Assembly (NCBI GenBank): GCA_966250335.1
Contig: CBINGZ010000023.1
Span: forward strand, 1 to 64,000
Direction: 5' to 3'
DNA: 64,000 bases
Source: OLB7 sp966250335
GTDB lineage: Bacteria; Bacteroidota; Ignavibacteria; OLB7
Shown here: piece after piece, positions 49,666-59,100 of the stretch
Position numbering within the stretch: position 1 is the stretch's first letter
Layout: every line of letters begins with the position of its first letter
The notes under the pieces: model-generated
Told to the model about the DNA's origin: nothing
The model's database searches: none
Seen by the model: the letters and a program-made list of their open reading frames with translations, nothing else
Made by a program: the position numbers and the translations under genes

Positions 49666-50307
49666 ATGTTCGATTTCCTTCTCCGTCTCGATCGGTCTCT
49701 CTTCCATTTCCTCAATCACGATCTGGCGAACGGTCTGTTCGACGTCGTGATGCCGGTGATCACGGAGGTAAAGTTCTTCTATCTCCCGTACCTGCTTCTC
49801 TTCGCGCTGCTGATATGGAAGGGGAGGCCGTCGGGACCGTGGTGCGTTCTGGCGCTGGTGCTGGCGGTGGCGATGGTCGATCCCTTCTGCAGCCGGATCG
49901 TGAAGGAGGAAGTGGCCCGTCTCCGTCCCTGCTGGGAGCTGGCCGACGTCAGGCTGCTGATACCGTGCGGGGCGGGGAAGTCGTTTCCCTCCTCGCACGC
50001 GGCGAACAACGCGGCGGCGGCGCTCATCATCGGGTTCTACTTCAGAAGGTTCGCTGCGCTCGCCTGGGGCATTGCGGCCGCCGTGGCGTTCTCGCGGATC
50101 TACGTGGGGGTACATTATCCCGGTGATGTGCTCGGGGGAGCGATCATCGGCGCCCTGATCGCCGCGGCCGTTCTCTGGGGAGTGGAATCGATCCGTCGTC
50201 TCCTCCGCGCGCGCTCCCGTTCCCGAATCTCACCGGTCGAGCCGGATCACGATACATCGGATCGTGTCGCGATACCCGAACCCGGGCGACCCGATATCGG
50301 GGGGTAG
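49666..50307 (+). CDS. PAP2-family phosphatase (undecaprenyl-diphosphatase-like)
   Basis: A 213-residue membrane protein. The three catalytic motifs are present: Lys80-x6-Arg87-Pro88 (KEEVARLRPC), the Ser110-His111 motif (SFPSSHAANN) and Arg144-x5-His150-x3-Asp154 (SRIYVGVHYPGD). The rest is hydrophobic helices with an Arg/Ser/Pro-rich C-terminal tail. Such enzymes remove phosphate from undecaprenyl diphosphate or other lipid phosphates; the lipid cannot be told. Its place beside anmK in a wall-recycling context agrees with a lipid-carrier role. Confidence 0.9.
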   Translation: MFDFLLRLDRSLFHFLNHDLANGLFDVVMPVITEVKFFYLPYLLLFALLIWKGRPSGPWCVLALVLAVAMVDPFCSRIVKEEVARLRPCWELADVRLLIPCGAGKSFPSSHAANNAAAALIIGFYFRRFAALAWGIAAAVAFSRIYVGVHYPGDVLGGAIIGALIAAAVLWGVESIRRLLRARSRSRISPVEPDHDTSDRVAIPEPGRPDIGG

Positions 50308-50355
50308 AGATGGTGGGGGATGCGTCAATCCTTTCGGGACGGGAAGAAAACGAAT

Positions 50356-50393
50356 GAGCCGGTTTCAGTTCTTAAGAACGTGAACACCGGCTC
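50356..50393. terminator. Terminator-like hairpin between PAP2 and desaturase genes
   Basis: GAGCCGGT (50356-50363) pairs with ACCGGCTC (50386-50393), and the loop carries the palindrome GTTCTTAAGAAC. It sits 49 bases after the PAP2 stop between converging genes. Confidence 0.65.
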
Positions 50394-50424
50394 AGCCTTC
50401 CATACTTATCTTGTCCCGATACAG

Positions 50425-50455
50425 GTCTGCATCCCCCTTCGCGGAAGATGCAGAC
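50425..50455. terminator. Second hairpin between the convergent genes
   Basis: GTCTGCATC (50425-50433) pairs perfectly with GATGCAGAC (50447-50455) around a 13-base loop. It lies 15 bases beyond the desaturase stop, which lies at 50470 on the minus strand. No marked T-tract follows. Confidence 0.5.
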
Positions 50456-50469
50456 TGCCCGGCCTGCGA

Positions 50470-51528
50470 TCATCCCATCTCGCCCGCGACATGGGGATTG
50501 TTGCTCTCCTCGATCACGTGCTCGGCGTAATGCTTGACGCGCTCGGCCGTCTCGGCGACTCCCTCGCGGACATGCTCGGCCTTGAGCGCCAGATCGTGGC
50601 GCATCTGCTCGGCGCGACGGATCATCTCCTTGCGCGTGACGGCCAGGGAGACCTGCGACTGCTTGTTGGCGGCGGCCTCATCGTAGATCTTCTGCGGCGG
50701 CGCCTTCAGGTCCCAGACCACGCCGACCCACGACAGGGCGGTAAGGATGTAATGCGATATGTCGATCTCCCACCAGTAGAACCCCTGACGCTCCGAGGCC
50801 AGGTAGCGATGGTGGTTGTTGTGCCACCCCTCTCCGAGCGTGATGATCGCCACGAACCAGTTGTTCCTGCTTCCGTCGGTGGTGTTGAACCGGCGGCTTC
50901 CGGCCAGATGGGCGATCGAGTTCACGGTGAAGGTGCCGTGGTAGAGGATGCAGGTGCTGACGAAGAAACCCCAGACCATCATCTGTTCGCCGTTCGTCCC
51001 CAGACCGGGAGCGCTGCTCTCCAGCCACGCGCCGACTCCGTAGAGGAGCGCTATCGCGGCGAGCAGGACCAGGCCGTGAAGCTTCTCCAGCCAGCGAAGC
51101 TCCGGGAACTTCAGCAGGTCGGGGACCAGCTTCGGATCGACCTCCTTGAACTTCTTGGAGAGAATCCAGCCGATGTGCGACCACCAGATCGTCCCGGTGA
51201 TCGGGGAGTGGATATCTTCGTCCGTGTCGGAATGGCGATGATGAAGACGATGGTGTGCCGACCACCAGAGAGGACCGTTCTGCCCGGCCGAGGTCGCCAG
51301 AAGCGCCAGCATGAACTGGAAGACGCGGGACGTCTTGAAACTGCGGTGGGAGAAGTACCTGTGGTATCCCGCCGTCAGCCCGAACATCCGTATCACATAC
51401 ATGAAGATGCAGACGGCGACGGCGATCGGACTGACTCCGACCCATATCGGAAGGATACACGCAAGGTGTACCAGAACGAACCACGAGTTCTGAATAGTGT
51501 CCGAGACACTTAGTCTTGTTGTCGACAT
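50470..51528 (-). CDS. Fatty acid desaturase (stearoyl-CoA delta-9 type) with amphipathic C-terminal tail
   Basis: Introduces a double bond in fatty acyl chains; the product has 352 residues from the ATG at 51528. The three histidine boxes of the delta-9 family are present: GYHRYFSHRSF, SAHHRLHHRHSD and WHNNHHRYLAS. Predicted transmembrane helices flank them. The last 65 residues are unusual: a charged, Ala-rich, amphipathic segment (AEQMRHDLALKAEHVREGV, then AETAERVKHYAEHVIEE) with an 11-residue rhythm as in apolipoproteins or LEA-like proteins. The gene stands alone, with convergent hairpins at its 3' end. Confidence 0.9.
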   Translation of the reverse strand: MSTTRLSVSDTIQNSWFVLVHLACILPIWVGVSPIAVAVCIFMYVIRMFGLTAGYHRYFSHRSFKTSRVFQFMLALLATSAGQNGPLWWSAHHRLHHRHSDTDEDIHSPITGTIWWSHIGWILSKKFKEVDPKLVPDLLKFPELRWLEKLHGLVLLAAIALLYGVGAWLESSAPGLGTNGEQMMVWGFFVSTCILYHGTFTVNSIAHLAGSRRFNTTDGSRNNWFVAIITLGEGWHNNHHRYLASERQGFYWWEIDISHYILTALSWVGVVWDLKAPPQKIYDEAAANKQSQVSLAVTRKEMIRRAEQMRHDLALKAEHVREGVAETAERVKHYAEHVIEESNNPHVAGEMG

Positions 51529-51735
51529 TCGCGTTATTGGAGTTCCGGCAGACGTGAGAATAAGGGTTGAAGCGCAAATATGCGCTATTTGCAGCAGATA
51601 GACTAACCTCATTCTCCCATGGGGCGTTCCGTATCACCTTGTCACGATTCGATCGCGCCGGCGATGGAAGGAATGATGCGTTGAGGGTTGCCCCCTCGGC
51701 AGGTTACATCTATGAGGATATGATCCGGAGGCCCG

Positions 51736-52863
51736 TCAGCCGTGGCGACCTCCCCGCGCGTCGATCGGCAGGCGGTCGACGGCCGATTCCCCATCCATGA
51801 CGATGTAGCGTTCCCCCAGATTGGCGACGACACAGGCATGATTCGGAACGATACGAAGCCGCTCCCCGATCGCCAGCGAGTTTCCCCCCCGGCGCACGAA
51901 CCCATGTTCCTCGGAGAGCCGTTCCACGGTGAGCGCCTCCTCATCGCCGCCCCCCGCCCGGACCGCCGTGCCGTATCCGCGAAGGCCGGTTCCGCCGTGC
52001 GCCCCCAGGTCGGAGCTGAGAGTCTTGGAACCCGCGTCCACGATATAGTAGTCGTGGTTCATACTGACGATCGTCGTCAGCACGGAGAGGGCGACGTCGT
52101 CCGGATCGGAGGCCCCGAGCCCGATCTGCGTGCGGTCGCGGAAAACGTAGTTACCGGGCCGGATCTCCGTCGCCGGGCCGATCGGACCGGCCGTCAGCAG
52201 TGTCGGCGTGGAGCCGACCGATATCGCGGGGTCCTCCATCCTCAGCCCGTCGCGCACCCGGCGGAGGATCTCCCCCTCCCGCGCGGCGATCTCCCGGATC
52301 TCCTCCGGTCCCGCCGCTCCGTACGCGTTGCCGGCGTGCGAGAGGAGCCCGGTGAACCTCACCACGTTCGACCCGGCGGCGCGGCGCGCCAGCACCGGAA
52401 GATGGGGATCATCCTCCCGCAGGCCGCATCGATGCAGGCCGACATCGATCTTCATCATGACCTGAAGTCCCCCGCCGAACCCCCTGGCGGCCGATTCGAG
52501 GGCGCTCAGCCCCGTGTCGGAATCGAAGATACAGACAAGCTCCACATGCCGTTCCAGCGCCGCATGCATCAGCTTCCCGATCGTCCGGGGATCGATGAGG
52601 GGATAGGCGACGGTGATCGCCGTCGTCCCCGTCTCCAGCATCACGAACGCCTCGTGGACCGTCGCTGCCGTCAGCCCGACCGCGCCGGCGTTCAACTGCA
52701 TGCGGGCGATCCCCGTGCTCTTGTGGGTCTTGACGTGCGGACGGACCTCGACCCCGGCGGCGTTCGCCGCTTTCTGCATCGACGCGATATTCCGTTCCAG
52801 CCGCGCGGCGTCGAGGAGGAGGGCCGGGGTGGGTGTATCGTAGAGTGATGTGCCGGGGCTCAT
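51736..52863 (-). CDS. D-threonine aldolase / D-serine dehydratase-like PLP enzyme (alanine racemase fold)
   Basis: From the ATG at 52863 the product has 375 residues. The PLP lysine is Lys45 in VRPHVKTHKS. The alanine-racemase-type barrel continues with VAYPLIDPRTIGKLM, VMMKIDVGLHRCG and FTGLLSHAGNAYG. Near the C-terminus His342 and Cys344 in PNHACVVANL form the metal site of the D-serine dehydratase/D-threonine aldolase family. The exact substrate (D-Ser, D-Thr or a D-beta-hydroxy amino acid) is not determined by these motifs. The start lies 17 bases after the GWxTD gene stop, suggesting one transcript. Confidence 0.9.
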   Translation of the reverse strand: MSPGTSLYDTPTPALLLDAARLERNIASMQKAANAAGVEVRPHVKTHKSTGIARMQLNAGAVGLTAATVHEAFVMLETGTTAITVAYPLIDPRTIGKLMHAALERHVELVCIFDSDTGLSALESAARGFGGGLQVMMKIDVGLHRCGLREDDPHLPVLARRAAGSNVVRFTGLLSHAGNAYGAAGPEEIREIAAREGEILRRVRDGLRMEDPAISVGSTPTLLTAGPIGPATEIRPGNYVFRDRTQIGLGASDPDDVALSVLTTIVSMNHDYYIVDAGSKTLSSDLGAHGGTGLRGYGTAVRAGGGDEEALTVERLSEEHGFVRRGGNSLAIGERLRIVPNHACVVANLGERYIVMDGESAVDRLPIDARGGRHG

Positions 52864-52880
52864 GGGATGGGGGGAGAGCT

Positions 52881-54161
52881 TCAACTTCCTGGATAACGAT
52901 ATTTCTCGCCGAGCGGGATCTGGGTCACCAGCCTGAAATCTCCGAACCCGCTGTCGTCCACGAAGGTCAGCCGCAGGCTTCGGTTGTAGTAGTGCCATGT
53001 CTCCACCGTGCGGCCGTCCCGTCTGAAGGAGTCGGTCGAGATGTTGTCCGGCTGACCGTAGATGACGTAGACGCGCCCCTTGTCGGTAAGCCAGCCCGCC
53101 GCGTAGCTCCGGTAGTTGGTGTTGGCGTAGTCGATCCGCCTGTAGTATTCCACCATCGCCTCGTTGGCGGCCGTGCCGGGGGTCGGGTCGAGTCGCTCCC
53201 AGTACGATGCGAATTTCTTCCGGCGCTCGGAGTAGTTCTCCACGCTCGTGATGTCGTCGATATCGCTCTGCGCCGCGACATATCTGAGCTCGATAATCTT
53301 CTCCTCCAGCTCTCCCTCGGCGATCGGCATGCCGTCGGCGGCCTCGGAGAACCGGACTCCCCGTTCGGTCGTCGCCGCCGCCGCCCCGCCGGAATCCCCT
53401 GCCGTGAACCTCAGCTCCAGCGTGTAGACTCCGCGTGCGGGTCCGGTGCCGGGGAGCCTGACCCACTGCTGCGATCTGCCGGCCGGGATCCGCTTCCGGA
53501 AGGAGGGACCGGAGAGGGTATCCCCGCGTGCCGAACGATATCTGCTGGTGATCGTGAACTCCTCGGCGGTGGTGCCGTTGTACGCCTCGAAGAAGAGGAA
53601 GTACCCCTCCTGCATCTGTGACACGTTGTCGGTGAACATCGGCGTCAGAACGAATCCTGTTCCTTCCTCCCGGATCTTCGCGACCAGCATCGGCCCGCTC
53701 ACCACAAGGGAGCCGGGCTCGGCCGTCACGGTCCGTACGTCGCGCTTCTGCGTCCCGACCAGATTCGATTTCGTGTCGAGAAGTTCCAGCGATGCGGAGT
53801 AGCTCCCCGGCGGCACGGTCACTCGCTGCTGAAGGAAATCGAACGTCGGCGTCCGTCCGACGCTGACATCGTACGATGCCGTCTGGACGGTCCGGGTGAA
53901 GGTGGAGTCGTAGCGGAGACGGGAGTTCCCCTCGATCCTGAGCCGCGCGTGGTACTTGGCGGTATATCTGCCGTCGATCCGTTCGAAGGTGAGGGCCGCA
54001 TAGGGGATCGCCACGTAGACGTCGAGGAGCGCGGAGTCGATGCCGGCGGCCGCGAACGGGACGACATCGACGAAGAGCCTGTCCCGCTCTCCGGACTGCG
54101 CCGAGGCGCCCGTGACAAGGGCGACAAGAAGAATCAGTGCGATACGAAGGGACTTCATCAT
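52881..54161 (-). CDS. GWxTD-domain secreted protein
   Basis: The product has 426 residues from the double ATG at 54161/54158. A signal peptide is evident (LRIALILLVALVTGASAQ). The middle is beta-rich (for example GRTPTFDFLQQRVTVPPGSY). The GWxTD motif Gly356-Trp-Leu-Thr-Asp360 is followed by KGRVYVIYGQPDN and ends ETWHYYNRSLRLTFVDDSGF, as in the family. GWxTD proteins are found in Bacteroidota, Ignavibacteria, Gemmatimonadetes and acidobacteria-like bacteria, and their role is unknown. No sorting domain follows. Confidence 0.9.
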   Translation of the reverse strand: MMKSLRIALILLVALVTGASAQSGERDRLFVDVVPFAAAGIDSALLDVYVAIPYAALTFERIDGRYTAKYHARLRIEGNSRLRYDSTFTRTVQTASYDVSVGRTPTFDFLQQRVTVPPGSYSASLELLDTKSNLVGTQKRDVRTVTAEPGSLVVSGPMLVAKIREEGTGFVLTPMFTDNVSQMQEGYFLFFEAYNGTTAEEFTITSRYRSARGDTLSGPSFRKRIPAGRSQQWVRLPGTGPARGVYTLELRFTAGDSGGAAAATTERGVRFSEAADGMPIAEGELEEKIIELRYVAAQSDIDDITSVENYSERRKKFASYWERLDPTPGTAANEAMVEYYRRIDYANTNYRSYAAGWLTDKGRVYVIYGQPDNISTDSFRRDGRTVETWHYYNRSLRLTFVDDSGFGDFRLVTQIPLGEKYRYPGS

Positions 54162-54350
54162 ACTATAAGGATCGGAACCGGCCGGAATCCGCCGGTACGG
54201 GGGCGGGGGAGCATCCCTCCGCATTCTCGACGAACAGGAGAGGCCGCCCGTGTTTCCCGACCTGCCCGCCCGCATGGCTGCCGGGCATAAAATACACATC
54301 AGGGGGAGGGGGAGGAAAGGGGAGATATGGCTGCCGCATGAAATGGAGAA

Positions 54351-54375
54351 GCCGTCGAGGATAATCCTCGACGGC
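54351..54375 (-). terminator. Terminator of the PepSY lipoprotein gene
   Basis: GCCGTCGAGG (54351-54360) pairs with CCTCGACGGC (54366-54375) around ATAAT. On the minus strand TTCTCCATTT follows. It lies 124 bases beyond the stop. The remaining 54162-54498 gap shows no gene and would hold the GWxTD gene promoter. Confidence 0.75.
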
Positions 54376-54498
54376 CTCTTCGCCCGCCTTGGTTGATGGA
54401 ATGGGTGACGGAACCGACTCAGCCTGATCGTTCTATCACCGGGACCATTGTTCATCGATCGAGCATCTGCCCATCGGAGCGTTCCCGGGTTCTCATGT

Positions 54499-55752
54499 TC
54501 ACTCTACTTTCGCCACCTGTCCCGTCTTCGCATCCACCTTCACCTTCTTCACATCACCGGCCGCAGCCGTCGTTATCTCGAACGTATACATCCATTTCTT
54601 GTCGCTTGCATCGTATTCCAGTTTCCATGACTGCACGGTGCCGGGGACCTGAGTGAGGGCGGCCGTGCGGGCGACCTTCACGGAGACCAGAGAGTCTCCC
54701 TGGACCTGCGGAGCAAAATCGCTGTTCGCGACATCACCCGATGTCTGCTTGATCTCCACAAGCGCGCCCGTCTTCGCGTCGAGCGTGACGTCGTAACGGT
54801 TGCTGTCCCGCTCGATATCGATCTGGTAGAACGCCGTGGAGTCGTTCCTGATGTTGAGCTCTATGTCAAGGACCTCCGCGCTGTCGATCATCGACGCTGC
54901 GATGACGCGCGCTGAGTCTCGTGGAATGACCTTGATTTCGGTCTGGGTGCTGTCGTCGCCGGGGTTGCCGTTGTCGTCGTCATCGTCGTCGCACTGACAG
55001 TCGCAGTGGTAGTGATGACCGTAGCCGTGTCCCTTGCCGTGACGGTAATGTCCACGACCCCGCTTGTTCTTGTGCTTGTCGCCGTGATCATCGTCGTCGC
55101 AGTCGCCGTTGTTCTTCAGCTTCCGCTCGCGACCATCCTCGGCGTCGATATAGACGGTGACGTACCTGTTCTCACGGGTGAGAATAATGATGATATATGT
55201 GGCGCGATCCTCGACATCCTCAAGATTCACTTCGACCACGTCTCCCTTGAACTGGTCGCGAACCTTTTTCTCCACATCCTTGCATTTGATGTAGTGCTTC
55301 TTGATGATGACCGTGCGCGAGTATTTGTAATTATCTATCTCCGAGGTCTCGACGATGTTGCCGTTCTTGCGGTCGACGATAACGACATAGACCTTTCCGT
55401 TTTCACGGATGACGACCTCGTAATTGGCGGGGCCGCTGCGGTCGTAATCGAGGTTCACGCCCAGAATTTCGGCGTCGGGATGTTCCTTGACCACCGCGTC
55501 GGCGGCCTCTTCGGAGGAGATGGCGCCGCTGCTGTCGGCTGAATTCGTCTTGACGTTCTGGCGTACCGACGCAGCTTCATCGGCGCTCACGGAATCGCTG
55601 ATCTGAACCGTTCCCGGATATCCGACAGGGTCGACGTCGGAGCTGGGGGGCTCCGTGGAGTTGTCGGCGCAACCGCCGACGAGCGATGCCAGTGTGACGA
55701 GGACGGCCGCGAAGACTCCGCCGAATGAGCGGATATTATATATGCGTTTCAT
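54499..55752 (-). CDS. PepSY-repeat lipoprotein with His/Asp/Cys-rich metal-binding linker
   Basis: A 417-residue lipoprotein (signal SFGGVFAAVLVTLASLVGGC, Cys28). Four PepSY-like units follow, at about 80-140, 148-212, 285-335 and 345-415: each has helix-strand pairs ending in 'vdAktG.v', for example VIVDRKNGNIVE, VTLDAKTGALVE and VKVDAKTGQVAK. Between the second and third lies a 43-residue tract (218-260) rich in Asp, His and Cys (CDDDDHGDKHK, then GHGYGHHYHCDCQCDDDDDD). This is a candidate metal site. PepSY domains often inhibit or bind peptidases; function here is unknown. GGAG at the expected distance precedes the ATG. Confidence 0.85.
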   Translation of the reverse strand: MKRIYNIRSFGGVFAAVLVTLASLVGGCADNSTEPPSSDVDPVGYPGTVQISDSVSADEAASVRQNVKTNSADSSGAISSEEAADAVVKEHPDAEILGVNLDYDRSGPANYEVVIRENGKVYVVIVDRKNGNIVETSEIDNYKYSRTVIIKKHYIKCKDVEKKVRDQFKGDVVEVNLEDVEDRATYIIIILTRENRYVTVYIDAEDGRERKLKNNGDCDDDDHGDKHKNKRGRGHYRHGKGHGYGHHYHCDCQCDDDDDDNGNPGDDSTQTEIKVIPRDSARVIAASMIDSAEVLDIELNIRNDSTAFYQIDIERDSNRYDVTLDAKTGALVEIKQTSGDVANSDFAPQVQGDSLVSVKVARTAALTQVPGTVQSWKLEYDASDKKWMYTFEITTAAAGDVKKVKVDAKTGQVAKVE

Positions 55753-56100
55753 CGTTTCTCCGTTATAAGCTCAGGGATTGTTCTTTTTGATTGTTCATGA
55801 TGCATTCCTTCGGCCTCGTCGTCTGGTCTAACGAAATCGGTTGCGATTTGGTTAGCGGCGGGCCGGGAGCGCATCTGTCGGGATTTTCAATATCGATCTG
55901 ACGAGGAAGGATATGCCGTTCGGAACGCTGATGTGACCAACATCCCGCGATTTGGATTACTCGACGAACGGAATTTTTTTTCGGAGAGTTCAGCGGTGAT
56001 TCAGGAGCGAAGAGGCGGGAACGTGCAAGTGGGGCGATCTGTTATTTCTCGTCTGCTCCCGTCGATATTCGGGAGGCTCGATCGGGATCGTCGGAAAAAA
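55753..56100. other. Intergenic region before the 1183-residue gene's 3' end
   Basis: The 348 bases hold the promoter of the PepSY gene and possibly a terminator of the 1183-residue gene: CTCCCG/CGGGAG at 56056-56075, weak. An A/T-rich patch occurs near 55960-55980. I see no gene, tRNA or repeat here. Confidence 0.55.
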
Positions 56101-59100
56101 TTATCGGACGATCATCTGTTGTGTTGCGATATATGAGCCGCTGGTGATGACGTACCTGTACGCCCCCGACGCCAGCAGTCCGGCGGGGAGCCTGACGGTA
56201 TGTCGTCCCGCCGGCAGGACCATGTCGACCAGCACGCTCCGGAGCGAGCCGAGCGGATCGTACACGGCGATCGTTGTCCGGGCCTCGAACGCGATCTCGA
56301 AATCGATCGTCGCTCCTCCGTCGACGGGGTTCGGCACAGTCCCCTTCAGGTTGTAGTCGTAGCCGGTGTAGTCGATCAGTCTGTTCTCAAGTCCACATAT
56401 CGGATCACGAAGGAAAAATCCCGGGATCTCCACGAACTCGATATAGGGAAGGGGAGAGGAGAGATGAAGGGGAAATCCCGACGTCTCGATATCGACAAGA
56501 TGCGTGAAGAAACGCATTGCGATAAATCTTCCGTCGGGAAGCCTGCGTTCGTCCAGAACGATCGTGCAGCGGATCGAGTCGCCGTCGACGGAGCTTCGGA
56601 TGATATGGATGCCGGTCGTTCCCCCGGCCGGAGCAAGTTCCCGCAGGCGGAGCAGCCGGGAGTCGTGGCCGACGGTCAGCTCGACCGTGTCGGGGTCGGC
56701 CTCTTCGTCGGGTCGCAGAAGCTCCACATAAGCGATGAACTCCTCTCCCGGAGCCGCATGGTAATCGCGGCGGATCTCGCCGGCGACGGTCGTCCGTTTC
56801 CCCCTTCCCTTCAGTCGTGAGAAGAGTGTTCCCGTTTCGGCTCTGAATCGCACAAGCCCGGCATGGTCGCCGGTTTCCAGGGGAAGATATCTGCACGGCA
56901 CGACAAGCGACCCGCCGGCGCGGATCGTTCTCGGCAGCGCAACGGAGTCGACAGAGAAGGCGTCCCCCGCGTCGTCGAGGATCTCCATCTCCAGCAGCTC
57001 CACGTCGGAGCCTCCGCCGTTGAAGAGCGTAATCGTTCCGCCGGTGCTGGTGGAGATCCAGTGTGTTCCGAAATCGTGGTCGCTCGCCTGAAGTATCGCT
57101 TCCGTACATATCGAGATCGTGCCGTGGAGGGCCGCGCCGGACATCAGCGTGTCGCCGCCGCTCTCGATGATCAATCGTGCATCGATACTTCCTTCCTTCG
57201 CCGGGCCGATCGAGACCGGAATCGCGAGTGTTCCGCCGGGCCCGAGCACGACCGGTAACGACGGGAGGCTCCAGACGATCGTCGGGTCGCTCCGGACCGG
57301 CGTCATGCGATCGATCACCGCCTGCGCCGATCCGCTGTTCCGGAGCGCGATCACCGTATCGAGACGTCTCCCCGCGCAGAGTCCGGTAACGTCCAGGCGG
57401 AGGAGGGAGAGCTTCGGGGCGCCGGGCGGGGGAGGAGGAGATCCGTTCCCGCGGATCTCCAGAGCGATCGTCCGGCAGTCGGTCACGATCATCAGGCTGT
57501 CGCCCGCTCCGAGTCGTTCCTTCTGCACGATCAGCGCCGGATCGAATCGTTCCCCCGGCGCGATCTCCCTCGGCAGAACCCCTGTTCCCTCCGTCCGTAC
57601 GCCGCCGTTTCCGGATCGGTTGAAGATGCCTCGGATTATGATGCTCTTCGTGCCGCCGTTGGTCAGCGTCAGGGATATCCTCTCCGATATGATGTCATCG
57701 AGAACGATCCGGGAAGGCTCGACCGAGAGCGTTCCGGCGGCGTAGGAAAACGGGATGCGCCGTTCCAATCCCGCGGCTGATCCTCGTACGGCAAGAACAC
57801 CGTACGCGTCGCTTTCGGACGATTCTGGTCGCATCACGGCACGATATCCTGCAACGATCTTTTTCGCCAGGATCGGCCTCACCGTCAGCTCTACGTTGTA
57901 CGCTCCCGGCTCGAGCGCGATATCGATCTGTTCCTGCCGCCAGGGGGAGCCGGAGGAGGTGATCGTGACGACCGTTGAATCGCACTGCTCGGTGATCTCG
58001 ACCTTCATCGAATCGGCGCCGTCCGGCGGGGCGGTGATCCCCGAGATCGGGAGGGAATAGGCGTACGAAAGTTCCTCCGAATACTCGGTCGGATGGAGGA
58101 GGATCGGAGCCTCCCGTTTCCCTCCCGATGCGGTTGCAGCTCCCTCCCGTTTCCCGGTTCGGAGCGGCCGCACACGCTCGTGTCCGAACGTCCGGCCGTG
58201 GAGCGTTGCGGTGAACCGGCCGCCGAGGGAGCGTATGGTGTGGTCTCCTGAAACCACGGTAACGGCCGCGCGGTTGAAGGGTGTGAAGTCGACCCGTCTG
58301 CATTTTGAGGTGATGTCGACCTCGTCGAGGAGGATCGACGCGCCGCTGTCGGCGACGATCGAGAGCTCATGCTTCATCGTCGGAACGACCCCGGGCGCAT
58401 GGAAACGTCCCGCCGTGATCCATCGCCGGTAGGGGTCGAGGAGCGACATGGAGGAGGACCAGCTCCGCACGTCGATGATCGCATCCCCCGGCATCTCCTC
58501 AACCAGCGACCCTCTCACAACCACCGTCTGCACCGGCCTGTCGGCGCGGAGAGCAAGCGGGGTCGAGCCCTGCATCGATCGCCACTCGCCGGTTCTGAAC
58601 TCGACGAACGAGCCGGTCGGGATCGTCCGCGGAGCAAGGATCGACGAGACCGATACCGTGGTCGTGCCCGTGTCGGCGGCGTAGACCCGTATCAGATCCT
58701 CGACCCCCACCGAATCCCCGAGCGGCGCGTAGACGAACGTCAGGTCTCCCGGCTCCACCGGAGCGAGCCATTCGACGATCGCGTTATGGATGCTGTTGAA
58801 GGTCGGCGTTCTGAGGGGAGGGGGGAGCCCGATGAAATTCGATCTGGTGTTGCCGCTGAGGACGCCGATCGGCTTGTCGGCCGTGATCCGCGTCGCCGAG
58901 AGGTCCCCATCTCCCGAGCCGCTCTCGGGCGGTTCCAGCAGGTAGACCTCCCCGGCGTCGAGAGAAATCGTCCGCGGACCGGACGAGGCGAAGGGGCCTC
59001 CCCGCACGGTGACCGCCGTGCCGTCCCGATCGGCCAGAAGCAGAAGCTGGGCCGGGGCATGGCGTCCGGTGAATCCCTCCTCCTTCGATGCGCTTCTGAG

